Shown one piece after another: positions 16,143 through 25,512 of a stretch of DNA of 64,000 nucleotides. Both the position numbers and the translations under genes were made by a program. The notes under the pieces are model-generated. The model saw nothing but the letters and a program-made list of their open reading frames with translations. It did not search any database and was not told the DNA's origin. Where the stretch lies: NCBI RefSeq assembly GCF_003855495.1, contig NZ_CP034086.1:1835501-1899500 (forward strand). The letters run 5' to 3'. Position 1 is the stretch's first letter, and every line of letters begins with the position of its first letter. The DNA comes from Methylocystis rosea (lineage in GTDB: Bacteria > Pseudomonadota > Alphaproteobacteria > Rhizobiales > Beijerinckiaceae).

Positions 16143-16969
16143 GCGAAATTGCTACGCCAAGAGGCTTCACCCTTCGCCAATATCTCATCTGTCTCTCGGG
16201 AGTCGTCTGGCGCGAGGGCCTGCGCTTTCTGCATCAGCGCGAACGCTTCGTCTCGGCGCTGGTGCGCCCGCTCGTCTGGCTCTTTATTTTCGCGGCGGGC
16301 TTCCGGCAGGTGCTCGGCGTTTCGATCATCCCGCCTTACGAAACTTACGTTCTCTACGAGGTCTATATCGCGCCCGGCCTGATGGCGATGATCCAGCTCT
16401 TCAACGGCATGCAGTCTTCGCTCTCGATGGTCTACGACCGCGAAATGGGCAGCATGCGCACGCTGCTCGTCTCACCCTTTCCGCGCTGGTTTCTGCTCGG
16501 CTCCAAACTTCTGGCCGGCGTCGCCGTCTCGATACTGCAGGTCTACGCTTTCCTGGTGATCGCCTATTTCTGGGAAATCGAGCCGCCGACGAAATGGGGC
16601 TATCTCACCCTGCTGCCGGCGCTCGCGCTCAGCGGCCTGATGCTCGGCGCGCTCGGCATGCTGCTGTCATCGCTGATCAAACAGCTCGAAAACTTCGCCG
16701 GCGTGATGAATTTCGTGATCTTTCCGATGTTCTTCGCGTCCTCCGCGCTCTACCCGCTGTGGCGCGTGAAGGAGTCGAGCCCCTGGCTCTATTACGTGTG
16801 CGAGGTTAATCCGTTCACGCATGCGGTCGAACTGATCCGCTTCGCCTTTTATGAGAAAGTCGAGTGGACGTCGCTCGCGATTGTCTTCGCCTACACGAGC
16901 GCGTTCCTGGTGGCGGCCATACTCGCTTATGATCCAGGACGCGGCATGTTGATGCGCAGGGGCGGTTGA
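16139..16969 (+). CDS. lutF: ABC-2 type permease of the PQQ-dehydrogenase/lanthanide system
   Basis: 276 residues, six predicted membrane segments (for example LVWLFIFAAGFRQVLG, VSILQVYAFLVIAYFW and FVIFPMFFASSALYPLW), typical of ABC-2 permeases. ATG overlaps the ATPase stop (ATGA), so the two are translated together. ABC-2 permeases are usually exporters, yet this subgroup accompanies a periplasmic binding protein and is reported to be needed for lanthanide uptake. It ends the plus-strand cluster; the next gene converges on it. Confidence 0.86.
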   Translation: MSEIATPRGFTLRQYLICLSGVVWREGLRFLHQRERFVSALVRPLVWLFIFAAGFRQVLGVSIIPPYETYVLYEVYIAPGLMAMIQLFNGMQSSLSMVYDREMGSMRTLLVSPFPRWFLLGSKLLAGVAVSILQVYAFLVIAYFWEIEPPTKWGYLTLLPALALSGLMLGALGMLLSSLIKQLENFAGVMNFVIFPMFFASSALYPLWRVKESSPWLYYVCEVNPFTHAVELIRFAFYEKVEWTSLAIVFAYTSAFLVAAILAYDPGRGMLMRRGG

Positions 16970-17002
16970 ACGATGATTTAGTCTGGCGCGTCGGCGCCGC
17001 GA

Positions 17003-17920
17003 CTATTTCTTCTCGTCCTTCTTCGTGTTCTCCGCCGCGGCCTCTTCGACCACCCCAGGCGGCAGTTTGACGCCAGTGGCGAGCTGCGCGCCAAGCGCGA
17101 TGGCGCGGGCTTCCGTCAGTCTCAAGGCGCAATAGCCGAAATCCGGCTCGCGCGCATAGGACCGGCACACTTCCTCGCGCCAGGAGGAGAAGCCCGCCTG
17201 CTCCTTCACAATGAAGTTGCGGATGGCTTTTTCCTTCTTGTACTGATCGTAAAGCGCGCGGAACGTGCTTCGTAACGTCTTCTCGACGCGCGCGCGGGCG
17301 CCGAGCATCTCTTCGCCCTTCTTGGGGTCGATTTCATCCGCGCTCATTCCCCAGAGACCCTCGGGATCGGCGCGGCAACCCGCGTCCTTCAGTTCACAGG
17401 CCTTGCCCTCGTTGGTGACGAGAATCGCGCCGTCGAGAACGTCGAATGTGAAGGCGCAGGCTGGAAATGCGATCTGATAGCGCCGCAATCCGGTCTCGCT
17501 CTGGCGGGCCGTGAGCTTCAACGGCGTTCCGGCCACTTCGACTCGGCAGGCTTCGCCGGAGCGCCGCAAATCATCCCCGACGAGCGTCAGCTTGGCGACC
17601 TGCAGGTCTGCTCCGGCGCGGGAGAATTCTATGGCGCTGCCCTCGCCGTCGCGTTTGATGATTTTTCCGACGATCGCGTCTTCGGCGGGCGCCTTGGGCA
17701 TGATGGCCGGCCCTGCGGCCGCTCCCATCTCGCCGCCGACGCTTCTTTTCTTTGTGGGACTGGCGACCGTCCCTTCGGGAGTCGGCGCGACCGCCCCCGG
17801 GAGCACAAGCTGCGCTCTGGCCGTCGGGACGGCCGCAGCGATCAGCGCCGCCACGCCGAGAACGCAAGCGTGACGCGCGGTCAGAGTGCGAAACCAAGAT
17901 TCAAACATAGCGATCGCCAC
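17003..17920 (-). CDS. Exported protein of unknown function, LprI-like C-terminus
   Basis: 305 residues. A signal sequence (HACVLGVAALIAAAVPTARAQ) is followed by a Pro/Ala-rich linker, a central domain with paired cysteines (EACRVEV, FPACAF, GKACELKDAGC), and a C-terminal helical region (FSSWREEVCRSYAREPDFGYCALRLTEARA). The helical region resembles DUF1311/LprI-type lysozyme-inhibitor domains, with a charged Lys/Glu tail. It sits downstream of infC on the same strand. No specific function can be assigned; a periplasmic location is likely. Confidence 0.7.
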   Translation of the reverse strand: MAIAMFESWFRTLTARHACVLGVAALIAAAVPTARAQLVLPGAVAPTPEGTVASPTKKRSVGGEMGAAAGPAIMPKAPAEDAIVGKIIKRDGEGSAIEFSRAGADLQVAKLTLVGDDLRRSGEACRVEVAGTPLKLTARQSETGLRRYQIAFPACAFTFDVLDGAILVTNEGKACELKDAGCRADPEGLWGMSADEIDPKKGEEMLGARARVEKTLRSTFRALYDQYKKEKAIRNFIVKEQAGFSSWREEVCRSYAREPDFGYCALRLTEARAIALGAQLATGVKLPPGVVEEAAAENTKKDEKK

Positions 17921-17964
17921 CCCTCGGGCCGCAGCCCGGCCCTGCCCTTGCGGCGAGACGCGCG

Positions 17965-18504
17965 CTATCGAGGCGCCAGCACCATCACCATCTGCCGTCC
18001 TTCCATGGACGGTTCGAGTTCGACCTTGGCCAGCGTGGCGGTCTCAGCCTTCACGCGCGACAAAAGCCGATAGCCAATGTCCTGATGCGCGATTTCGCGG
18101 CCGCGAAAGCGAAGGGTGACCTTGACCTTGTCGCCTTCTTCGAAGAAGCGGCGCACGGCTTTCATTTTCACGCCGTAATCATGGTCGTCGATGCCGGGCC
18201 GAAGCTTTATTTCCTTAACCTCGACGACTTTCTGCTTTTTGCGGGCCTCGGCGGCCTTCTTTTGCTCGGCGAAGCGAAAACGCCCGTAATCAAGAATTTT
18301 GCAGACGGGGGGCGTGGAATTGGGCGCGATCTCGACGAGATCGAGTCCCGCCGCTTCGGCGATGCCCAGCGCGTCCGGCAATTGGATGACGCCGTGATTT
18401 TTCCCCTCGGAATCGATTAGCTGCACTTCTCGCGCGCGAATTTCCCGATTGATGCGCGGCCCTTCCTTCTGGGGGGCTGCGATGCTCTTCATTGGACGGC
18501 GAAT
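17965..18504 (-). CDS. infC: Translation initiation factor IF-3, probable ATT start
   Basis: 179 residues if started at the ATT at 18504. IF-3 binds the 30S subunit and proofreads the initiator tRNA. The N-domain contains [15 protein letters not shown] and [24 protein letters not shown]; the C-domain contains [20 protein letters not shown]. An AAGGAG (18512-18517) lies 7 bases before ATT-CGC-CGT-CCA (I/M-R-R-P), which fits alphaproteobacterial IF-3 N-termini beginning RRP. It is 19 bases before the first ATG (18492), too far. An AUU start is the known basis of IF-3 self-regulation. If ATG 18492 is used the protein has 175 residues. Confidence 0.93.
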   Translation of the reverse strand: MRRPMKSIAAPQKEGPRINREIRAREVQLIDSEGKNHGVIQLPDALGIAEAAGLDLVEIAPNSTPPVCKILDYGRFRFAEQKKAAEARKKQKVVEVKEIKLRPGIDDHDYGVKMKAVRRFFEEGDKVKVTLRFRGREIAHQDIGYRLLSRVKAETATLAKVELEPSMEGRQMVMVLAPR

Positions 18505-18672
18505 GGATCATCTCCTTCTCTTGGTCAAAAGCCGGCCGCTGAGCCAAAGACGCAAAAAGCGACCGCCGGACGCAGGGGTCCGGGACCATTGAACAGATTC
18601 CCACGCCAGCGCGCCAAGTCAACCGTTACTGGCCCCGGCACGCTGCTTTTTGCGACAGGAAGGTCGAATATT

Positions 18673-19575
18673 TTAAACAAAGTCCAAAATCAGCTCGTTA
18701 ACTTTTTCCGGCGCGTCTTCGGGCGTCCAATGCGACACGCCTGGCAGCCGTTCGATCCGGAGATCGCGAACATAGCATTCCGTGCCGTCAAGACAGGACT
18801 CGCCAAGCGCCACATCCTGCATCCCCCAGACCACAAGCGTCGGCGCATCTATCGGTTCATCGAGGTCTTCCGCCGCCAGAATGTCACGTCCGGCGGCGCG
18901 ATACCAATTGAGCATGGCGCTGGCGGCGCCCGGCGCCGCGACATTGGCGCGGTAGATGTCCATCGCCTCTTTTGAAAAGACGCCGTCCCGGCCTGCGGCC
19001 CGTTGCATCAGCCACGCGGCGCCGGCGCCGCGCCGCGCGGACATCAGTCGTTCAGGCAGCCAGGGCAGCTGGAAGAAGGCCGCATAGGCGGACTTCAGCT
19101 TCTGTCTCCATTCCTGTTCGAGCGCGCGCCGGAAGCACAGGGGATGCGGAATGTTCAGAACGACGAGAGCGTCGATCGGCCGCAGCTTGCGAATGGCGAC
19201 GACCCAGGCGACGAAACCGCCCCAGTCATGGCCGACAAGCGAGACCGAGGCGGGATTGGCGGCGTCGATCAATCCGGCGACGTCGGCTGTGAGCGCCTCT
19301 AGGGAATAGGCGTCTTTCTCCACGGGGCGCGTTGTCGCGCCATAGCCGCGCTGATTGACCGCCCAAACGCGATATCCGGCGGCCGCGAGCGGTCCGATGA
19401 GATGACGCCACATGACGGCGTGCTGGGGAAAGCCGTGCAGGAGCAGCGCGAGCCGATCGCCCGCGCCGGCCTCGAAAACCTCGAACTCAATTCCGTTGGC
19501 TGGAACGACCAGGCGACGCGCCCCGAGCAGAGTCGCCGCCGCGGACGTCACACCTGTCCCGCCAACGCGGGGCAA
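18673..19575 (-). CDS. Alpha/beta hydrolase, epoxide-hydrolase-like
   Basis: 300 residues. Oxyanion-hole HGFPQ, nucleophile elbow VGHDWGG (Asp nucleophile, as in epoxide hydrolases and haloalkane dehalogenases), a late acid in LVVWGMQDVALG and the catalytic His in PGVSHWTPEDAP. An Asp nucleophile argues for epoxide hydrolase or dehalogenase chemistry rather than an esterase. The natural substrate is unknown. The start overlaps the FmdB-like gene by 28 bases, suggesting translational coupling; a later start would shorten the disordered N-terminus. Confidence 0.85.
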   Translation of the reverse strand: MPRVGGTGVTSAAATLLGARRLVVPANGIEFEVFEAGAGDRLALLLHGFPQHAVMWRHLIGPLAAAGYRVWAVNQRGYGATTRPVEKDAYSLEALTADVAGLIDAANPASVSLVGHDWGGFVAWVVAIRKLRPIDALVVLNIPHPLCFRRALEQEWRQKLKSAYAAFFQLPWLPERLMSARRGAGAAWLMQRAAGRDGVFSKEAMDIYRANVAAPGAASAMLNWYRAAGRDILAAEDLDEPIDAPTLVVWGMQDVALGESCLDGTECYVRDLRIERLPGVSHWTPEDAPEKVNELILDFV

Positions 19576-19772
19576 CTTGGACAGGGCGCGCCGCCCGCCA
19601 TCGCGGCGCAGCTCTCCGCAGGCTCGCCGCCAGCGGCGGGTCGCGCGATGAGCGACAACTGGCGCTCAACATGGGCGCCGCCGCACGCGGGGCATTCGGG
19701 AATCTCATCGAAACGCGACAGAGTCTCGAACTGATGCGCGCAGTCACTGCAGCGATAGGCGAAAAGCGGCAT
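19548..19772 (-). CDS. FmdB-family zinc-ribbon protein
   Basis: 74 residues from the ATG at 19772, preceded by GAGGG at good distance; the open frame extends upstream without a start signal. It opens with MPLFAYRCSDCAHQFETL and has CPACGG, giving two CxxC pairs for one zinc, the FmdB fold. A third pair (CPSC) lies near the C-terminus. FmdB-like proteins are thought to be regulators or assembly factors; the name comes from a formamidase locus. The gene overlaps the following hydrolase. Confidence 0.85.
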   Translation of the reverse strand: MPLFAYRCSDCAHQFETLSRFDEIPECPACGGAHVERQLSLIARPAAGGEPAESCAAMAGGAPCPSCPALAGQV

Positions 19773-19810
19773 TTGTCCCTCGGATCCGCCGAATTGATGA
19801 TCCGCCGATT

Positions 19811-20371
19811 TTACCGGCCGGCGCGCCTCGCGCAAGGCGGCGATTCGACATAGGCGAGCATCCAGCGCGCCCGCCGCGCAACGGCGGGATCGCCGTGCGC
19901 CGCTCGACTCCGCAGCTCCTCTCGCAAGCCCGGGTGGTTGACCTTTGCGGCCAGTCGGCAATAGCGCCGAAATTCCTGCGACGCGCGCCGCTCGACGATC
20001 GCGAGAGCAACCGCGCGCAGGCGCTTCGCCTGATGCTCGGTCAGCGCCATGCGGTTGATGAAACGAATGAGATCGGCCTTGGCGTAGCCGGAGCCAAAAA
20101 ACATCGGATCGGCTTCAAGAAAGCGAATCACGCCCTCGAGCCCACGCGCGTCGCCTGCTTTCAGTCGTTCGAGATCCTCTCCGAAATCACCCGGATAGGC
20201 GAGGCGCAGTGCGTCACGAAAGCGGGCGATCGCCGCCTTCCAGGCGATGGTCGCAGGATCGTTCTCGTCATTGCGATTCTCGAGTCGCGCGAAAGTGCGG
20301 CCGATTTCCTGATGCGCCGCGCGCGCCGCCGCCGCCCGCTCCTCGTAATTGAAGCTCCATTTCTTCCCCAT
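19811..20371 (-). CDS. Conserved protein of unknown function
   Basis: 186 residues from the ATG at 20371 (MGKKWSFNYEERAAAAR). The frame is open to an ATG at 20422, which would add 17 residues. It is highly charged and helical with no signal peptide, membrane segment or cysteine pair motif that I recognise. A central segment reads IRFLEADPMFFGSGYAKADL, and Arg-rich helices follow. It ends 38 bases before the FmdB-like gene on the same strand. I cannot assign a family. Confidence 0.65.
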   Translation of the reverse strand: MGKKWSFNYEERAAAARAAHQEIGRTFARLENRNDENDPATIAWKAAIARFRDALRLAYPGDFGEDLERLKAGDARGLEGVIRFLEADPMFFGSGYAKADLIRFINRMALTEHQAKRLRAVALAIVERRASQEFRRYCRLAAKVNHPGLREELRSRAAHGDPAVARRARWMLAYVESPPCARRAGR

Positions 20372-20493
20372 ACTTCTGTGAATGCCGGACCCATGAGGCG
20401 AAATATGCGTTTTGACGCACATGGAGGAGATGGCCCGCGCGTTCGCACTGGCGCGCTAGATTCCGTGCAACGATTCGGATTGGAGAATATCGG

Positions 20494-22233
20494 ATGACCT
20501 ACCGCGCGCCGCTCGACGACATTGTTTTCGCGCTTCGCCTCGCGGCCGGCGAAGGCGCCATCGAGGCCGACGGCGTCTACCGCGACCTCGCCGACGGCGT
20601 CGCCGAACAGACGCTGGCCGAGGCGGCCAAATTCGCCGAACAGGTTCTGCTGCCGCTCGATCAGATCGGCGATCGCGTGGGCGCGACATACGCCAATGGC
20701 GCCGTCACGACGCCTCCCGGCTGGCGTGAAGCCTATGCGCAATGGAGGGATGGCGGCTGGAACGCCATCGCGGCCGGCGAGAACTATGGCGGGCTGGATC
20801 TCCCTGCCCTGCTCAACGCTGGCTGCACGGAGATCTGGAACGCCGCCAACATGGCTTTCGCCGTCTGCCCGCTGCTCGGGCATGGCGCGACCGAGGCGAT
20901 GGAGGCGCATGCGAGCGACGCGCTGAAGGAGACCTATCTGCGCAGAATCGTCAGCGGCGAATGGACCGCGACGATGAATCTGACGGAGCCCGGCGCCGGC
21001 TCAGATCTCGGATTGATGCGCACCCGCGCTGAACGCGCGCCCGACGGCTCCTATCGTCTCTTCGGCCAGAAGATCTTCATCACCTATGGCGAGCATGATC
21101 TTGCGCCCAATATCGTGCATCTCGTCCTGGCGCGCCTTCCCGACGCTCCCGCCGGCACGCGCGGCATTTCGCTGTTCCTGGCGCCGAAATTCCTGCCCGA
21201 CGAGACGGGCAGCTTCACGCGGCGCAACGATGTGCGGTGCGCCGGCATCGAACACAAGCTCGGAATCCATGGCTCGCCGACCTGCACGATGATCTATGGC
21301 GATGAAGACGGCGCCGTCGCCTATCTCCTTGGCGAGGAGAACAAGGGCCTCGCCTGCATGTTCACCATGATGAACAACGCCCGCCTCTCCGTCGGGCTGC
21401 AAGGCGTGGCGCTCGCCGAACGCGCGACGCAAATGGCGCTCGGATACGCGCGCGAGCGCAAGCAGGGGCGCACGCCCGGCGCCAAGGAGACCAGCGCGAT
21501 CATCGAGCATCCGGACGTCGCGCGCATGCTGCTGACCATGGCGAGTTCAACGGCGGCGGCTCGGGCGATCTGCTACGAGACGGCCGCCGCGATTGATCGC
21601 GCGCATCGTGAAAGCGATCCCGCACGCGCATCGGCGGCGCATGAACGCGCCTCTCTCCTGACGCCCGTCGCCAAGGCGTTTTCGACCGATATCGCCAATG
21701 AGACGACGTCGCTCGCGGTGCAGGTCTTCGGCGGCATGGGCTATATCGAGGAGACCGGCGTCGCGCAGCTGATGCGCGACGCGCGCATCTGCGCCATCTA
21801 CGAAGGCACGAACGGCATTCAGGCGATTGATCTCGTCACGCGCAAGATCCGCGGCGGCGACGGCGTGGCGCTCGCGCGCGAGATCGACGACATGCGCGCC
21901 ATCGCCGGCGAAGCCGATGTCGCGCGCGAGGCGCTGCGCAAGAGCGTCGAGGCGCTGGCGGAGGCGAGCGCGTTTTTGACGAAAGCCGAACTCGCCGGCG
22001 CGCTTGCCGGCGCCACGCCCTATCTGCGCCTCTTCGCGCTGGCCCGCGGCGCGACGCTGCTCGTGAAGGGGGCGACGCGCGCGAAGCGCGAAGCCGATCC
22101 GAATGCGGCGCGCTACGCCGCGCTCGCCCGCTTCTTCGCCGAAAACGTCGCGGTCGCCGCGCCGGGATTGGCGAAGACCGTGATCGACGGCGGCGCATCG
22201 GTGAACGAGTCGCATGCGGCGCTTGGGGAGTGA
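20494..22233 (+). CDS. Acyl-CoA dehydrogenase (long form with C-terminal extension)
   Basis: 579 residues, longer than the usual 380-400, as in FadE/DmdC-like members that carry a C-terminal helical extension. It shows the N-terminal helical domain, the middle domain with MNLTEPGAGSDLGLMRTRAE and HKLGIHGSPTC, and the C-terminal domain with AVQVFGGMGYIEE and the YEGTNGIQAIDLVTRK block that includes the catalytic glutamate region. It oxidises acyl-CoA to enoyl-CoA with FAD and electron transfer flavoprotein. GGAG lies upstream of the ATG. No other beta-oxidation gene is adjacent, so the substrate is open. Confidence 0.92.
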   Translation: MTYRAPLDDIVFALRLAAGEGAIEADGVYRDLADGVAEQTLAEAAKFAEQVLLPLDQIGDRVGATYANGAVTTPPGWREAYAQWRDGGWNAIAAGENYGGLDLPALLNAGCTEIWNAANMAFAVCPLLGHGATEAMEAHASDALKETYLRRIVSGEWTATMNLTEPGAGSDLGLMRTRAERAPDGSYRLFGQKIFITYGEHDLAPNIVHLVLARLPDAPAGTRGISLFLAPKFLPDETGSFTRRNDVRCAGIEHKLGIHGSPTCTMIYGDEDGAVAYLLGEENKGLACMFTMMNNARLSVGLQGVALAERATQMALGYARERKQGRTPGAKETSAIIEHPDVARMLLTMASSTAAARAICYETAAAIDRAHRESDPARASAAHERASLLTPVAKAFSTDIANETTSLAVQVFGGMGYIEETGVAQLMRDARICAIYEGTNGIQAIDLVTRKIRGGDGVALAREIDDMRAIAGEADVAREALRKSVEALAEASAFLTKAELAGALAGATPYLRLFALARGATLLVKGATRAKREADPNAARYAALARFFAENVAVAAPGLAKTVIDGGASVNESHAALGE

Positions 22234-22257
22234 GGGAATCCGGAAGGCAGTCCAACG

Positions 22258-22367
22258 ACGTCATGGCCGGCCTTGTGCCGGCCATCCACGCCAGGACATC
22301 GCGGAGCGATCGTCACAGGACCGTGACGGCGACGCGTGGATGGCCGCGACAAGCGCGGCCATGACGT
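22258..22367. repeat. Palindromic intergenic repeat after the acyl-CoA dehydrogenase gene
   Basis: Starts ACGTCATGGCCGGC and ends GGCCATGACGT, with inner arms CCATCCACGCC and GGCGACGCGTGGATGG. It is a 110-base imperfect palindrome lying between convergent genes, so a bidirectional mRNA end is likely. This is a repeat type seen widely in alphaproteobacterial genomes. Confidence 0.78.
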
Positions 22368-22375
22368 GGGAATTG

Positions 22376-23854
22376 TCAGGCGCCGATGAATTCCCGCAGC
22401 GCCCGCTGCTGCGCGGCGCTCATATGGAGGCCGAGCTTGGAGCGGCGCCAGAGAATGTCGTCAGCCGTGCGCGCCCATTCCTTCTCGCGCAGATAGGCGA
22501 TCTCCGCCTCGGTGAGGCCGCAGCCGAAATCACGGCCAAGATCGCTCAACTCCCGGGCATCCTTCAATATCTCGAAGACTCGCGTTCCATAGGCGCGCGC
22601 AAGGCGCAGCGCCAACGCATCTCCTAAAAAGGGCTTGTCGCGTTTGAGATCGGCAAGAAAGCTGTCGAAGCCCTCCGGCATGTCGCCGCCGGGAAAGATC
22701 GCGTCGGCCGTCCAGGCGTCGCCATGCGCGGGAAGAAAGCGCGAGAGTTCACTCAGCGCATGTTCGGCAAGCCGGCGCGCGGTGGTGATCTTGCCGCCAA
22801 AGATCGACAGCGACGGCGCCGCATCTTCGGACGCGTCGAGATCGAAAGCATAGTCGCGCGTCACGACCGAAGCTTTCAGCGCCCCGTCGTCGTAAAGCGG
22901 CCGAAGCCCGGCGTAGCTGGACACAATGTCGTCGCGGGTCGCTGGAACGCGCAAGAAATGATTGAGCGAATTGAGGAGATAGTCTGTCTCCGCGTCGCTG
23001 ATCGCCACGGCGCCGGGCGGACCGTCATAAGAGACGTCCGTGGTGCCGACGAGCGTGAACTCGCGCTCATAGGGGATCGCAAAGACGATGCGCCCGTCGG
23101 GGTTCTGCAGAATATAGGCCTGCGCGCCTTCGAAGAACTTTCTCAGAACGAGATGCGAGCCCTTCACGAGCCGCACATGTTTGCGCGAAGGGATGCGCAG
23201 CGCGTCTTCGATCACCTGCGACACCCAGGGGCCGGCGGCGTTGACCAGCGTGCGCGTTTGAATCGTCTCGCCGTCCGCGAGCGTTGCGCGCCAGCCGTCG
23301 CTGCGCCGTTCTGCGTGAACGAGCCTTGCGCCAACGCTGATCGTCGCGCCGCGTTCCGCCGCGTCGCGCGCGTTCAACACGACGAGGCGCGAATCATCCA
23401 CCCAGCAATCGGCGTAAGTGAAGCCGACGCGGTAAGCGTCGCGTAGCGGCGCGCCGAGCGCATCCTGCGAAAGCGTCACCATATGCGAGGCTTCGAGCTG
23501 TTTGCGGCGCGCAAGGTGGTCGTAAATGAAAAGTCCGAGACGCAGCAGCCAGACGGGCCGCAGCCCTTTTTCATAGGGCAGAACGAATTTTAACGGCCAG
23601 ATGATGTGCGGCGCGGCGGCGAGCAGCAGTTCGCGTTCGGCGAGCGCTTCATGCACCAGGCGAAATTCGTAGAGCTCGAGATAGCGCAGACCGCCATGGA
23701 TGAGCTTCGTCGAGGCGGACGAGGTGCCTTGCGCGAGATCGCCCTGCTCGACGAGCCTGACGGCGAGGCCGCGGCCGGCGGCGTCGCGGGCGATGGCGCA
23801 GCCGTTAATGCCGCCGCCGACAATGAGAAGATCGTAGATCATGGCCGTCCTCAA
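22376..23854 (-). CDS. glpD: Aerobic glycerol-3-phosphate dehydrogenase
   Basis: 492 residues. The N-terminal FAD-binding motif is DLLIVGGGINGCAIARDAAG; further family blocks are TSSASTKLIHGGLRYLE, LVNAAGPW and ATRDDIVSSYAGLRPL. The C-terminal helical domain ends in WRRSKLGLHMSAAQQ. The enzyme oxidises glycerol-3-phosphate to dihydroxyacetone phosphate at the inner membrane and feeds quinone. An internal ATG at 23842 (MIYDLL) is an equally good start. No other glp gene lies nearby. Confidence 0.95.
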   Translation of the reverse strand: MRTAMIYDLLIVGGGINGCAIARDAAGRGLAVRLVEQGDLAQGTSSASTKLIHGGLRYLELYEFRLVHEALAERELLLAAAPHIIWPLKFVLPYEKGLRPVWLLRLGLFIYDHLARRKQLEASHMVTLSQDALGAPLRDAYRVGFTYADCWVDDSRLVVLNARDAAERGATISVGARLVHAERRSDGWRATLADGETIQTRTLVNAAGPWVSQVIEDALRIPSRKHVRLVKGSHLVLRKFFEGAQAYILQNPDGRIVFAIPYEREFTLVGTTDVSYDGPPGAVAISDAETDYLLNSLNHFLRVPATRDDIVSSYAGLRPLYDDGALKASVVTRDYAFDLDASEDAAPSLSIFGGKITTARRLAEHALSELSRFLPAHGDAWTADAIFPGGDMPEGFDSFLADLKRDKPFLGDALALRLARAYGTRVFEILKDARELSDLGRDFGCGLTEAEIAYLREKEWARTADDILWRRSKLGLHMSAAQQRALREFIGA

Positions 23855-23878
23855 TTCGGAACGGCCATGACTATAGCG

Positions 23879-25228
23879 TTAAACCTGCGGACGGCTCGCT
23901 TGCTTATGACGCGCGCCGCCATTTGCGGGGCGCTTTTGACCATTGAAAGAGGCGCCCGGTCGCTTTGCCGCAGGACGCTGTCCCTCGCGACGCGGATGCT
24001 GCGCGCCGTTTCGATGCGCCGCCGGCGAATTCGGCCTCTTGGACGCCGGGCGCGCGGTGTCGCCGTCATCCTGGCGGGCGCCTTCGGCGCGCCGGTCAGT
24101 GAATTCAAGCGTCTGACGCGTCAGCTTTTCGATCGCGCGCAGCAGCGGCCGCTCGCCATTGTCGCAGAGCGAAATCGCCTGGCCGGTCGCGCCCGCTCGC
24201 GCGGTGCGGCCGATGCGATGCACATAGGCTTCCGCGACTTCCGGCAATTCGAAATTGACGACATGCGTCACGCCGTCGACGTCGATGCCGCGCGCGGCGA
24301 TGTCGGTCGCGACAAGCACCCGCGTGCGGCCCTTGCGGAAACCGTCAAGAGCGCGCAGCCGCTGGCTCTGGCTCTTGTTGCCGTGGATCGCGTCGGCGCC
24401 GACGCCGGCGCTCTCCAGATGCTGCGCGACGCGATCGGCGCCGCGCTTGGTGCGCGTAAACACGATCGCGCGCGAAATCTCGCGGTCGTTCAACAGCTCG
24501 ACGAGCAGGTCGCGCTTCGCGCCGCCCGAGACCAGATAGACATGTTGCGCGACACGCTCGGCGGTGGTCGCCGCCGGCGTCACCGAAACTTTCGTCGGAT
24601 CGCGCAGCATGTCGTCCGCGAGCGCGGAGATCTCCCGCGGCATTGTCGCCGAGAACAGCAGCGTCTGGCGTTGCTTCGGCAATTTCGCGACGATCTGGCG
24701 GATCGGAACGATGAATCCGAGATCGAGCATATGGTCGGCTTCGTCGAGAACGAGCACTTCGGTCGTCCCGAGCTTCAAACGGCCGCTGCCGAGATGGTCG
24801 AGCAGACGCCCAGGCGTCGCCACCAGAACGTCGAGGCCGCGCGCCAGCATTTCATTTTGCGGACGATGCGACACGCCGCCGACGATGACGCCGACGCTTG
24901 GCCGAAAGAAATGGCCATAAGAACGGAAACTGTCGGCGATCTGCGCCGCGAGTTCGCGTGTCGGCGCGAGAATCAGCGCGCGCGCCGTGTTGGGCGCCGG
25001 GCGGCGCTTGTCGGCCAGCAGACGGTGCAGAATCGGCAGAGCGAAAGCCGCCGTCTTGCCGGTGCCGGTCTGGGCCACGCCGAGAAGGTCGCGACCTTGC
25101 AGAAGCGCAGGAATAGCCTGCGACTGGACCGGGGTGGGCGTGGTGTAGCCTTCGCGCTCAAGCGCGCGGAGCAGGATCTCGTTCAAGCCGAGATCGGAGA
25201 ATGTCATCACTTCAGTTGTTGCTTTCAT
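23879..25228 (-). CDS. DEAD-box RNA helicase (RhlE-like)
   Basis: 449 residues with all helicase motifs: Q-motif ([10 protein letters not shown]), motif I (AQTGTGKT), Ia (PTRELAAQI), motif II (VLDEADHML), motif III (SATMP), motif V ([14 protein letters not shown]) and motif VI ([12 protein letters not shown]). A basic, disordered tail of about 75 residues follows, of the kind that binds RNA. Such helicases unwind structured RNA in ribosome assembly and mRNA decay. The first ATG ([14 protein letters not shown]) or the one at residue 8 could be the start. RhlE subfamily is the best guess. Confidence 0.93.
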   Translation of the reverse strand: MKATTEVMTFSDLGLNEILLRALEREGYTTPTPVQSQAIPALLQGRDLLGVAQTGTGKTAAFALPILHRLLADKRRPAPNTARALILAPTRELAAQIADSFRSYGHFFRPSVGVIVGGVSHRPQNEMLARGLDVLVATPGRLLDHLGSGRLKLGTTEVLVLDEADHMLDLGFIVPIRQIVAKLPKQRQTLLFSATMPREISALADDMLRDPTKVSVTPAATTAERVAQHVYLVSGGAKRDLLVELLNDREISRAIVFTRTKRGADRVAQHLESAGVGADAIHGNKSQSQRLRALDGFRKGRTRVLVATDIAARGIDVDGVTHVVNFELPEVAEAYVHRIGRTARAGATGQAISLCDNGERPLLRAIEKLTRQTLEFTDRRAEGARQDDGDTARPASKRPNSPAAHRNGAQHPRREGQRPAAKRPGASFNGQKRPANGGARHKQASRPQV

Positions 25229-25512
25229 TTGTCGATTCGAGCCACGAGGACCGGCGAGGAGAGCGCCAGCTCAGGACCAAAAAAGAGTCGGCCCCGCGTA
25301 ACGGGCCTCGGCGTGGGAAAAGGGGGCGCTCGACAGCTCGTCGACGAAAACGTCAACCTACGCGGCTGGAGCGCCTCATGCTGCGGCGCAGCGCAGTCTT
25401 CATACAGGAGCGACGCCTCAGGGTCAACTTCCGCAAGACCGCGGCGTCGGCCGCGACAAGCTTCGTCCCGCCTTCTATAAGCCGAGCAGCGGAACGCTGG
25501 TGGATCTAGCCC

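Noticed and set aside
23606..25480. 624-residue plus-strand open frame across glpD and the helicase
   Set aside because: It spans two well-conserved minus-strand enzymes and their promoter gap, and has no recognisable domain.
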